This document shows positions 24,001 to 36,000 of a stretch of 64,000 nt of DNA, piece by piece. The notes under the pieces are model-generated. The model searched no databases. It worked only from the letters and a program-made list of their open reading frames with translations, and was not told the DNA's origin. The stretch lies in NCBI GenBank assembly GCA_905178155.1, contig CAJINV010000012.1:1244492-1308491 (forward strand). The letters are read 5' to 3'. The position numbers and the translations under genes are program-made. This DNA comes from Amoebophrya sp. A120. Lineage: Eukaryota > Sar > Dinophyceae > Syndiniales > Amoebophryaceae. The stretch's first letter is position 1. Each line of letters opens with the position of its first letter.

Positions 24001-27000
24001 CGGTGGTGTCGCTCCGATAATTTATTTTGGGATTATGAATTCCCTTATTCGGGGATCCGATTGTTGATGTTGTTGTACCAGCGGCGATCGACGCACCATA
24101 ACCAAATAAATGGGACCAATCACTAGTGCGACTACCAGACGAGGACTTCTCGGTCCTGTACAACTCTCTTGCCGATGGAGATTCCACTCTGTCGTCCATT
24201 GTGTCGTTAGTAGACGCGCCCCCGCTGCTACGATCTACTTCAACACCAGACAGTAGTTTCACTAAGTGTCGGTTAGAATTCGCAGATTCCCTTTGCACCA
24301 CCACGGCATCCTGCCATTCGTTTTGCACGAACAGCAAAATCTCCGTTTGGGGTGGGTAGTGGTAGGAGTTGGCCGTGGTGTGGTTGCCAAAACAGGGATT
24401 GAAGCGAATGTTCGCTTCTTTCAGGATTTTCGACGCGTCATTGTGGTATTGCTGGTGGTGGTGTTGGTGATTCTGCTTGTTCGAGCGGGTTGTTTTTGTG
24501 GACGTAGTTCTACTTTCAAAAGTTGTAGACGTCTGCGTATTTATTTCCACATCTTCGGCGTCTTGCGTAGTTGAAACAAAAGACCTCGTTTTCGCCGCGT
24601 TGTTCTCGGTGCTGTTCGGAAGATCCAAATTGTCAAGAACAACCGAGTAAGTCCCGAACTCCGGCTGATAGCTTCCGATGCTGACTTCGTAGAAAGAGGA
24701 GGTGGCACTTGATGCAGGGTGATCTGATGAAATAAAGCACTGCTGTTGCTCGACCTGCTGCGTCCTCTGGTAAAAATTCGACCCCATCAGCTTCCACGCG
24801 TACAGAAATTTCTCTTGCGCTGTGGGCATACAACTACCCATCCCTGCGTTCGTCCCTGAAACACGGTTCGTGGAGTCGCGACTGTTGGTCTTCCGCGCCG
24901 CCGCTCCTGGGCTGAGCGGCAAGGAGTCGCGAGGGTTGTGTATTTCGTGCTGGTGCTCTATCAAATGTAAAAATGTCTGGGTCTGGAAGAGGAGAAGTTT
25001 GTCATGCACATTTTCCATTATCCATGATGTCTCTGATGTATGCAATAGCATCACAGATTTTTTGAGCGCCTATCGATGCGCGTCGTGCATGACAAATGCC
25101 CTTTCCGCGTAGCCAAATTTGACTCCTCTTGCTGCTCATGCAATACAGATTTTTTTAGCATCCAAATGCAGCATCACAAGTTTGGCTCTTCCAGACCCAG
25201 ACATATTTGCAATCCATATGCTCGAAAGAAGCGCTGTAGTTGCCCCCTCCAGGAGAGGATGAAAACCAACTTCTTTTGCCGTTTTGCATCTGGTTGGCGA
25301 AGTCGCTAGTAGTTCTTGTGTGATTCAGCGGTTGCATGTGATTGTTGTTGACCACGCTAGTACCTCCAGGATGAAAGAACGATGAAACAGTTCTTCCCCG
25401 CTGGTCGGGATAGCTCAAGAACGCCGGCGGGGGAGCAGGGAGCACCACCGGTAAAAACTGCAACACCTTTGTACTTTTAGAACTACTCACGACTCCACCT
25501 GCCCGACCGCCTGCGGACGACTTCGTTCCCCCGACACGGGAACGCGTCGTCGACTTCTTCCCCGTGATCGTCCTCTCATGGAAAACTTTCTTCGACGCTG
25601 CGCTTTGCTGCCTCTGAAACGCCGCAGAGGAGCTGCTCTTGTTTTTCTTGACACCTGTAGTGCCACCAGGACTGTAATTGTCCTTGTATGGGTCGTGGTC
25701 TACTTGAGGGAGTAGGTCTTCTCGTTGCTCCTGAGAGGACGGCGCGTGTTGAATTACATGTTGGTGCTCGAAAACCCCTATGAACTGCAAAAGTATCCTA
25801 TCGTACTCGTATAAATGCATTACAAATTGACTTAGCATTACAAATTAAATTTGTAGTGCGGATTTACCTTGAAGCAAAGATTTGTAATGCATAATCGCAA
25901 TTAGTACGAGTACGATACTTTTGAACAGGATAACCCCCATCCGGACCCGGATTCGATCCCCGGGGTTGTAGCAAAAGACGGGCTCGGATAACGTCAACCT
26001 GGCACTCAATCGCTCCACCAGATCCTCGTAGTCGTCGTCAATCACCTCCAGTTCGATATTTGCAAAAATCGCGGCCCCCGCGGCACCACTACTGTAATTG
26101 CCCGCTTGCTGATGCGCAGACTGCTGATTTTGATGCACACCCTGTGAAGATGAAGATGCTCCGGTGGGCAGGGAGGAGAAACCAAAATTGTTTGCGTGGT
26201 GGTTTTGCGTAGAACCAGAAGTAGAACCACTGGCTGTACTATCAGTTTTTGTTGTAGTAGAAAAAAGCATTTGATGTTCATCAACCCCCGCAAGGTAGTT
26301 CGCACACACCGCATGGTCGATCTTCACGACGCGATCGATGATTATCTCAATGGATTCCGGCAGGGCGTTCTCTCCGTCCGCCCGCTCAACCGGTGGAGGT
26401 TTTTCTTCTTCTTGACCGGACGAAGATTGCGCAGCGCAATCCTCTGCTTCCTCAGCCGCGAAGTGAAAGCGCACCGCCCCAACTACCTGTTGCTGTATCA
26501 AAAGGAAAAATCCCGCCTCCCCATATTGAAAAGCTATGTTTCCGAAAATTTGTGTTGCTGATTTGAGGTCACAAATCGTGTCTGTCTTGCAAGAAAGCAA
26601 CGGCATCCGCTCCGTCCCATTATGCTGGCGGTTTGTAATGCTGTTGGTCTTACAGCATAGGCGTTCCCCATGCTAAGCGCCTAGGCCAAAATCTCTGCGC
26701 ACTGACATGATATGAGCCTGCAGTCCCCTACTGCAAGACAAATCTGATTTGTGTACGCAAATCCAGCATCAGAAGTTTGGTTTTGATATGGGGTGGGGGC
26801 TTTTTTCACTTTGATATGCTGATGGTTTTCTTTCAGCGAAAAAACCGCGTGCGCGTCCGGAAGCGACCGATTCAGGTCCCCGAAGGACCACTGCACTGTA
26901 ACCGGGGACGAGGAAAAAGCAGGTCCTGCAGGAGAGGAACCTCCCCCGCCCGAAGAACTTCCTAAAACGCGCTTGTGCTGCGGTCCAGAGGTAGTTCCGC

Positions 27001-30000
27001 TTCCACCTGCCGTATCTTTGTCCTTACAATAATGGTCTCTACTGCAGCTGTAATCACCAACCATGTCTTCCTCGCTCTGAAACTTCACCTGCACGTCCTT
27101 GACCTCGGCAAACAACCCACGCAAGTTGGACTTCGACCCGTTGCCAGTGGCGTTGCTTTCTACTTCAGCGCTCTCGGAAATCAGCTTCGTATGGTGCAGC
27201 CGAATCCTCTTCACGAGGCTCGTCGCCACGGGGCAGCCGTTTGGCATGAAGAAGTTTGTCTTTGTCGTCACGTTTGCCGCCGCGTCAGGAGAAAACGACC
27301 CAGCAGAAGCACCTTGCTGGGCGGACCGTCGGATGCTGTGGTACGTGCCCGACGGGGACGGGAATACAACTACATTACCCGACGAATAGTTCAGGTCCAA
27401 ACCCTCTTTCTCTGTCGAAGACACAGAGCCAGTAGCTGCAATAGTAGCAGACCCGCCCTGAACATAGTTCGGTGACTGAAACAATAAATTGTCGCTGTCG
27501 GGAGATGAAATTACAAAACCGGCCCCCGCCTGCTCCGCAGCACTTCTATCCGCCACAGCAGGAGGACCACCTGTCGGGGAGGTAAATTCACTCGCGGTCG
27601 ATTTCATCCTCCGAGCTGCTCCTGGACTACCGCAGTCACCGTCAAGTCCACCGGCATTGATAGAAGCTGTCCAACTTTTCCTGTTCGCAGTGCCTGATTG
27701 ATGTTGTCCACCGCCGATGTGCCAGTACAGGCTGTTCCACCCGAACCAGAACTTGTGCTCGCGGAATAGTTGAAACACACTCGGATTATATCAAGTGCAA
27801 ATATGTCTGGGTCTGGGAGATTGCGAGACTTGTCATGCTAGTCTGGCATGACTCTGAGCTCTGTATTGCGTGCCCGCGAAGAGGTCCTCTTCTCTGTCAT
27901 GCAAACACGTAGTTTCTCATGCGGGCTGCGCAACTCTGAACCACGGAAAAACTTGCCATGCTGGGGAGCGCATTACAGTGTGCTCACTATTCCCTTCCTT
28001 GCAACACAAGTTTCCAGACCACCCAGACATACTTGCAATGCATAGATTATCGAAGAAAGCAAGATTTTCCAAGTGCGTCGTCGCACACATGGCGCCCAGG
28101 ACGTGGCTATGCATTGCAAATATGTCTGGGTCTGGAAGGATGCGAACTTGTCATGCACGTTTCGCATGAGCCATGATGACTGTGATGTACACCCTAGCAT
28201 CAGGACAGATTTTTTGAGGCCGTCTTGATACCTCTCCCGCATCACAAATGCCCTCTTCGCGTAGCAAGATTTAGATCGATTCCTTTTGCTGCTCATGCAA
28301 TACAGATTTTTTTAGAATCCAAACACAGCATCACAACTTGCACTCTCCCAGACCCAGACATATTTGCAATTGATAGTGGTACTGGTTGTACATAATTTTC
28401 CTACTGTTCCGCGAGTACACCACGTCCCGCAAAAGTTATCAAATGCAAAAATGTCTAGATCTGGAAGACTGTCATGCTAGTCTGGCATGACTCTGCACTC
28501 TGTATTGCGCGGCCACTAAGAGGTCCTCTTGCCTGTCATGCAAAAGCGCAGTTTCTCATGCGAAATACGCATCACAGAAGCACGAAAAAACTTGTCATGC
28601 TTGGCGGCGCATTACAGGGCACTGATTGTTCACGGACTTGCATCACAAGTTTCCAGACCCAGACATTTTTGCAGTTGATAACAGTTGCGAGCCGCTGATT
28701 TGCAGAAAGCACGCTTCGTCCTCTTCGTCGTAGTTCTTTTGGGGACGACCGTAAAAATCGTTTGCTAGTTTTTCATTTTCTCCACCACCAGTACCATCGT
28801 CATTCGCTTCTGTTCTAGTCCCTTGCTTATCCAATTTCGCCACCAATAGCCCCAGTGCTTTTCCACATTCGTCGACGGAGATGGAGATTTGCTTCACAAG
28901 CAATTCCACGTAGAAGGCGCACATATCCCACAGAAAAAAGCTGGCAGGGCATGTTCTTTGTAATGCAGAAATAAATACACAGAAAAATCTGTCATGGGCG
29001 GCCTCATAGCATGCTGTTTAGGATACGCAATACAGATTTTTTTGTGTATTTATTTTTCGCATTACAGATGTGACCTGCCAGCTTTTTTCTGTGGGATGGC
29101 ACACCACCTTCACCCAAGGCGCAATGTCCCGGTAGCCCAGGAGCCGGTATCGCAAGAAAAAAGCGTTACAGTTACACATTGTCATGCAAGACTGGCAACA
29201 GAGACAACCTTTCTCATGCAGGAAATGCTTCGGAGCCTCGTTTCCTTCCTGTTTTCCTTTATGATCATCGCATTACAAGTTTTCTCTGCCACACAGAGAA
29301 AATTTGTGATGCAGAAACTCCAACAAATGTGTAACTATAACACTTTTTTCTTGGATAGCCGGTAGGCTTCGCGCAGTAGCGGTAAGTACAGCTGGAGGGA
29401 CAAACCATCCACGTATTTGAGTGCGGTCGTGGAAGCAGCTGCAGCTGTCCCGGCAGTCGTAGTACCACAGGTGTCCCCGGGGGCTCCTCCAGGCCTTGTT
29501 TCATCATCTTCGGGGTGCGAGGAACCTAAACCCCGTCCGGTTTTTCCGAAGATGGTGCCAGCTGTGGTAGTTGTTGGCGCGGCGTGTTGCCTTTGAGCCA
29601 CCGCCAGCTGCCCGGGGCTAAAGGACCGCGACGTGCTTGCGTTCGTCAACGTTTTCTCGACTGCACTAGTCGCACCGTAGCTCGTGCCGAGCAACCCACT
29701 GCTGGGCAACGACGGCGAGGGCGGGAGTCCAACTCCACCGCCCGGGGGAAAACGCGCGCTCTGGTCGTACGAACCAAACTGTTCCTGGTGCAACCACTGT
29801 GCCACGCTCGGCCGTGCGCGCTGAGTACGGACCGACGGCGTTTTTGTGGCCGAAAACGAGGCAGGCAGCACCGTGTTCCGCGGAAGTGGAACTACTCCTG
29901 CTCGCATTGACGAGGAAGTGAACGGCGGCTGCGCGCTGGCGATCCGGGTGACCCGCGAAGACGTGGTTCGTGACGCCGCCTTCTGCACGACCTGCAGCCG

Positions 30001-33000
30001 CTCCTCCTCCTGTTGCGACTTCGCAAAGGTGGCAACTTTCTTCAGGGAGATCTTCCAGTCATCCCCGGAAAGCTTCTATGAATTGTAAAAATGTCTGGGT
30101 CTGGAAGATTGCCAGGTTTGTCATTCATATTTCGCATGAGCTATGATGCCTGCAATGCATGACCTAACATGACAGATTTTTAGAGCGTTTCCTGTTGCCG
30201 ATTCCGCATGAGAAATGCCCTCTGCGCGTAGCGCAAACTGCGCTCTTCTTGCTCGTCATGCAATACAGATCTTTTTGGAATCCAGAGACACCATTACAAG
30301 TTGCAACCTTCCAGACCCAGACATATTTGCAGTTCATAGCTTCCGCAGCCGAGCGATTTGCCGCAGTGTGAACAAAATGAACTGCAAAAGTATCGTACTC
30401 GTATAAATGCATGACAAATTTCCTCAGCATGAGAAACAAAATTTGTAAATGCAGATTGACCTTAAGAAAAGGATTTGTAATGCATGTTTGCAATACGAGT
30501 ACGATACTTTTGCACAGGATAAACAGAACCGAGTCGGCCGAAGTGGGGTGTGTGGATGAATCTACTAATTCCGCGTTGTGGCAGATGGTTTTCTGTAGAG
30601 ACACCGAGGAAGTCAGCAAGCGGACCGCCTCGCACATGCGCTGGAACTATCGCGAGGAGAAATGAATCCCCCCTCCCCATATTGACGAGGTACGTTTTCG
30701 AAAATTTGCGTTGCTGATTTGTGGCCACAAATCGTCTCTGTGTTGCATGAAGGCAACTCCGCAGGCTCCGCCGCATTCTACAGGCGGTTTTCCATGCTGA
30801 TGCTCCTACAACAGCGCAGACGACGTCTTCCATGCTAAGCGCCTAGGACCAAACCTGTCTACTCAGGCTTGATATGGGCCTGCAGTCCTCGCCAGCAAGA
30901 CAAATCTGATTTGTGTACGCAAATCCAGCATCAGAAACTTCGGTTTGACATGGGTAGAGGGGATTTTTCGTTTTGATAGGAACGACTTAGCAGCCTGTGT
31001 CTCGTCCACGGTCAGTCGCGCCTTCAGCTGGCGCACGGCCTTCTTCCACTTGTTTTCCTGGTGTGCGGCGCTAGCCGCGTTCACACTGCTACTTGCTTTT
31101 GCCGATGAAGATGCCCCAATGTTGCCAAAGATCAAGCTGGCTTCCTCATTGCAAAAAGCGTTGCCAAGATGACTGCTGTGCACCTTGGTGACCGCCTTCA
31201 CAATCAATTCGTCGAGCTCCTTCTCCGTTCGCGGAAGTTGCGGCTCAGCACAAGAGGATGTTTGTGATGATGAGGATGAAGATTTTGCCCCGATATTACC
31301 AGGTGAAAATTTGTTTTCATCCAGTAATGCTGTGATTAAGTGCACCAAGATCTCTTGGTCCACGGAAAACCAATCGCCCACGTTGAACTCCTCAACGATT
31401 TTCCGCACTTTGGCTTCTTGTCTCACATTGTCCTCTAGGTCACCAACGTAGTTCCTTTCTTGTTCTTTCTCGTCTGCAGGGCCTTGCTCCTGCTGTGCTT
31501 CAATCGTTATTTCGTCTTCCTTCTTCTCACGATGCCCTCCTGCGGTCCAGCCGCCCGGTTTTCTGAGTTGCTGGCCCTGCTCCTCGTCGGGTTTCTTTCT
31601 TATCAAGCCGCAGAACTGCAGCAGTTGCTGACAGGTAACCGGCAGAATCGTGTACTCGAACAACAAGGCTACTTCCAATTTGGCCAAATCGTTGAACAGC
31701 GGCATGTCTTTGCTGGTCGCGAAGTCAATCATCCACACCGCATCCATGGCGTCCACCAAAATGTTAGCCGCATTCAGATCCCCGTGCCCCAGCGCCAGAA
31801 GGGGCTGGTACTCCTGCTGCAGTAATTGAATTCTCCTTTTTATCGTGGCCGAATTCATTCTTGCATGGAGGTTTTCCCGATCATTATCTTCTCGTGAAGA
31901 AGTCGTGTGTTCCTCGAAAAGATCTGATATCTTACGCATTTTCTGCTGCAGCGTCAACACGCTGTGTCGGACGTCGGGCCAGGCTGGTGGCGCACTGGGG
32001 CGGTATTTGTTTTCCTTTCCTACTTCCTGGTGGTCGTCCGTCTCTGGTCCTTCTGCCGGTCGTCCAGCAGTCGATTCTCCATCGCGATGATCGTCTCGTG
32101 CCATATTGTTCTCATGCTGTTGAGTGGTCGTCCCAAGACCACCAACCTCTTTCCGCGATAAGGCGACGACATTCTGGTACAGTTCTATCAGGTAGTCCCT
32201 ATCAAATGTAAAAATGTCTGGGTCTGGAAGAATGCAGGAGTTTGTCATGCAGATTTTGCATGGCCCATGAGGTCTGTGATGCATGCCCGAGCATCAGAGA
32301 TTTTGCGAGCGCTTTCTGATGCTCATACCGCATGAGAAATGCCCTCTCCGCGAGGCACAAATTACACCTCTTTTGCTGTTCATGCAATACAGATTTTATG
32401 TAGATTCCAAAAGTAGCATCACAAGTTGTATCCTTCCAGACCCAGACACTTTTACAGTTGATAGTCCCTTCCTGGAAACGATTCCGTATTCCACCAGGGG
32501 TTGAACTTCGTGTCCTTCCCCTTCAACTTGTACACGGTAAAGATCGTCGCGCTCCGGCTCCGTCGGATGCTCAAACTCGGCCCAGAAGAGGCGGATTGAT
32601 TTACTATTTGGGGGTGTTGCTGAGTAGTTATAGACCTCGTGTGTAGTGCCGGCAAACTGGACTGCTCCACAGCAGAAGTGCTGGTTGGTGTGAAAAAGGG
32701 TCCAGCGGATGCTTCGCTTCCTTCGCGGCCGTGGCCACCGGTGGGCGCGTTGGTAGAAGCGCCACCGAAGGAAGCGCCAGCTGTTGTGGTGTAGTTGTTT
32801 TGTTGAAAGTTTAGAAGGTTCACGACTCGCGAAACCCGCTATAGCAGTGCACAACAACTCGTCCCCTGCTCATACTCATTTGTCACATACCAAATCCAGG
32901 TCTTGCCTTTGAGCACATTCTGCATAACAGAGCTTGAAGGAACCACCTCACACAGCACTACAATTATCCGACGTATGGAGAAATTAAGTTTCCTCATGCA

Positions 33001-36000
33001 GAAGCCCTATCTAATCCGCTGTCATTTGTATTGCCGCTCATGCCCCGCAAACGAGGGGGCCAGGGAGTGTTGCGCTCTCATACCCGCTTCTGGCTTTCCG
33101 CGACGCGGTTGCTGCTCACGTGCCGCATCTGGCGGAGCATGCCCCCGGTGCCGAGCAGTTCCGTGACCACCATTATCAAGAGGAAAAATGGCCCCTCCCC
33201 ATATCAAAAGAAAATCAGAGAAAATTTCCGACGCTGGATTTGCGTACACAAATGAGGTCTGTCTTGCTGTAAGGAATTGCGGGCAGCTTCAGGTGCGCAA
33301 GGATCTAGCTGTTTAGCATGGGAAACGCCTGCCCCGTAGGCCAAGCAGCATGACAAACCGCATCCATAATGTCGCGCATCCCTCACCGCTTGCCTTTTTG
33401 CAAGACAAAAATGATTTGTGACCCCAAATCTGCATCACAAGTAGCGACGGATGCCTTTTCAATATGGGGAGGGGGGATTTTTCTTCACAATAACCATCTG
33501 CACGTTCCCAAACGGCGGAATTTCCTCCACCGGGAAGTGTTTCGGCAGGAGCTGCGACGCAGATTCGTAGAGAAACAGGTCCTTAAAAGTCGACAGGTAT
33601 CGTGAGGAAAAATCCCGCCTCCCCATATAGAAAAGGCATGCGTCCTAAAATTTGTGTTGCTGATTTGAGGCCACAAATCACATTTCTGTTGCAAGAAGAC
33701 AAGGGCAGAGGCTTTCGCCCCATTATGGAAGCGATTTGTCATGCAATTGGGACTAAAGGGGAGCCGCCTGCCATGCTGAACAACTAGCCCCATACGTCCC
33801 TACCTAGCCTGGGGATCTGGCCGCAATGCCTCTCTGCAAGCTGATTTGTGTACACAAATCCAGCATCAGAAATTCCGTTTTGATATGGGGAGGGGGGATT
33901 TTTCCTTTTGATAACAGGAGCGAGGTGTTTGCGTGCGCGGCGATGCTGGCGAACTCGGGCACCTGCCAGCACGCCCCTTATGGCGTTCTCAACTGTTACA
34001 TTCTCAGCTGTTGCATGGATTTGTGATGCAAGAATGGCAAGAGTGCAAGGCGGAAGATTGCGCCTTTTGCATTACAAGTTTGGCGCAGATTCTAATGCTA
34101 TCTAGTGCGACGTCGAGAACCTGTCATGCAAAGCGGCTTGATCCTGTTGTAGACTAGACATGTATTGCACTTTTCCATTACAAATTTTTTTTTTTTTTTG
34201 CAAAGAGGGGCGGATCACGGCCCTTTTTAGACGGGCTAGCCAGGCTACGGAATCATCATCACGACAATGAAAGAGAAAACTAGAAAAAAAATCTATTGAC
34301 CCCCCGGATTCGATGCCTCGCGGCAGTTGCGGACGCACGGACTGTACCTTTCAAACCCGACCGCATAGGACGCGCCCGCGTATGGAAGACGACTGCAGCT
34401 TTGGCTTCTTGTTTATGAATTGTTCTATTCACCGATAGGAAAGAGCACCGGATCTGCCGGGGCCTGGCAGCCAGGCCTACAAAAACTATGCAAGAGCCCC
34501 CGCTCTACCGCACTATCTTGGTAGAGCAATTCGCAAACTCTGCAAAGCGCAACGATGTTCTATATATCCGCGCCGGTTGTTGGTCTTGTCTGGTCTCCTC
34601 GTCGGTACTCTGACTTGCCCCCTTCCAGTGTCTCTCGCCCTTACAAAAGTCACATGCTGATTGGGGTTGTAATGCAAATCAATAGCACAGGTGTCCGCGC
34701 GGCCGGCGACTCAAGCGCTTCAAATAAAAACTACATGCCATTGCCCTCTATGAGCGTCTGGCAGCTGCACGAAGACCCCTTTTTTACTCGGCAATCGAGG
34801 CGCATCCGCTGTCCCCCCATAGGGTCAATGAATGTAGGCAACCCAATCATCATGCTTTCTACCAAGTCCAGTCTACTGCCTGTGGCTGTGGGCCTTCATG
34901 CATATGAGACAGAGTCAAGCCCGAGTATTTGGAGTATGCAATATCTTATCCCCGAGAAAAAAAAATATAGTGCTGCTACTTGTTTTTGGAGAATGAGTCA
35001 TCTTCAAGGATGCGCCTCCTCATCGATGAGGAGGTGCTTGCATCCTGTTCTTTTCCTTTCTCTTTATTTGCCTGCTTATCCATACAAAAACATGTCACAC
35101 AACTTACAACCAGTCGCAGGAAATGACGAAAGTAACGCATCGCAGAAGAGGGCCATGTGAGTGTATCTGTATTTTACACCGACCTGTAAACGTAAAACGA
35201 TGACCGATTTTTTCCCTTATCATTCACGACCCTATGATCTACCCTACGAGTTTGCTCATTACAAATTCAAATCCATGTACCAGTTGAGAATGTAACATTT
35301 GAGAGTCCCATACCCCCGCGAGCTCGAGTTTGAAAGCGCCGAGCTCAATTGAGGAGCCTGCGGCCTCGCTGTCCTGCTTCACTGACTGTTGTTCTCCTGA
35401 CAGCTGCTGCTGCGCGCTGCTCGTGTTGTTACTTCTTGTTCCTCCAGCACTGTGATCTTCCACCACCTCGGTCGGGGCCGAGAAACAAAAGACCGGGTCC
35501 CCTAGAACCTTCGCCGCACGGTCTTGCAGCACCTCGTACACCTTCAGGGAGTTCTTGACCTCCTCGCGAATGGAGCTCGCATGGTATCATTTGTAAAAAC
35601 GTCCCCACCTCCCCAGGGTTGTAATGCAAATCTGCATGCTGAAAATGTTTCTCATGCGGAGACACATGATGAGAAGCAGTCTTTATTGGCGTTTTGCAAT
35701 TTGTGATTCTCGCATCCGCATGGTGTGCTAAATTTGTGTTGACGCTGCTTCACTAGCTAAACACGACTACATTGCAAGCCAAAATTTTTCATGCGTAAGA
35801 GCCAAAGCTGGGTGATTTGTGTAGGAGTGAGGTAACAAACTAAATCTGGAACTTCGCGGTTGAGTTCTCATCCGGCCGGTGGCCGGATGAGAACTCAACC
35901 AGATCGGCGGCGGCCGGTATCCGGCCGGCCGGCCTGCCCGATCCTCTTCCCCCCTCCTCCAATTGTCGACCCGCTCTTCTCCCCCACCCACCCCCGAGCC

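Larger units (their letters stand above)
23517..27788 (-). other. Region between kinase-like and NACHT domains, no recognised domain
   Basis: Exons 27788-26817, 26495-25933, 25778-25219 and 24958-23517. Conserved-looking blocks are FWFGWNSLYWHIGGG (27750), FAEVKDVQVKFQSEEDM (27080), GAVRFHF (26480), IIIDRVVKIDHAVCANYLAG (26330), IELEVIDDDYEDLVERLSARL (26050), FLYAWKLMGSNFYQ (24800) and YEVSIGSYQPEFGTYSVVLDNLDL (24680). These are aromatic and beta-strand-like, separated by low-complexity Ser/Thr/His/Gln linkers. I do not recognise a family. Confidence 0.5.

Noticed and set aside
24959-33913. Regularly spaced palindromic repeats resembling a CRISPR array
   Set aside because: The repeats are inverted ends of separate 130-330 bp introners with differing interiors, flanked by target duplications and separated by coding exons. 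There are no uniform spacers and no cas genes.
34236-34260. TTCCGTAGCCTGGCT on the minus strand, partly like a spliced leader
   Set aside because: Only the first nine bases fit and it sits near the 3' end of the retroposed insert, not at a 5' end.
34555-35160. 201-codon plus-strand frame
   Set aside because: It runs opposite to the poly(A) orientation of the retroposed insert, lacks recognisable motifs, and could be open by chance. Not called as a gene.
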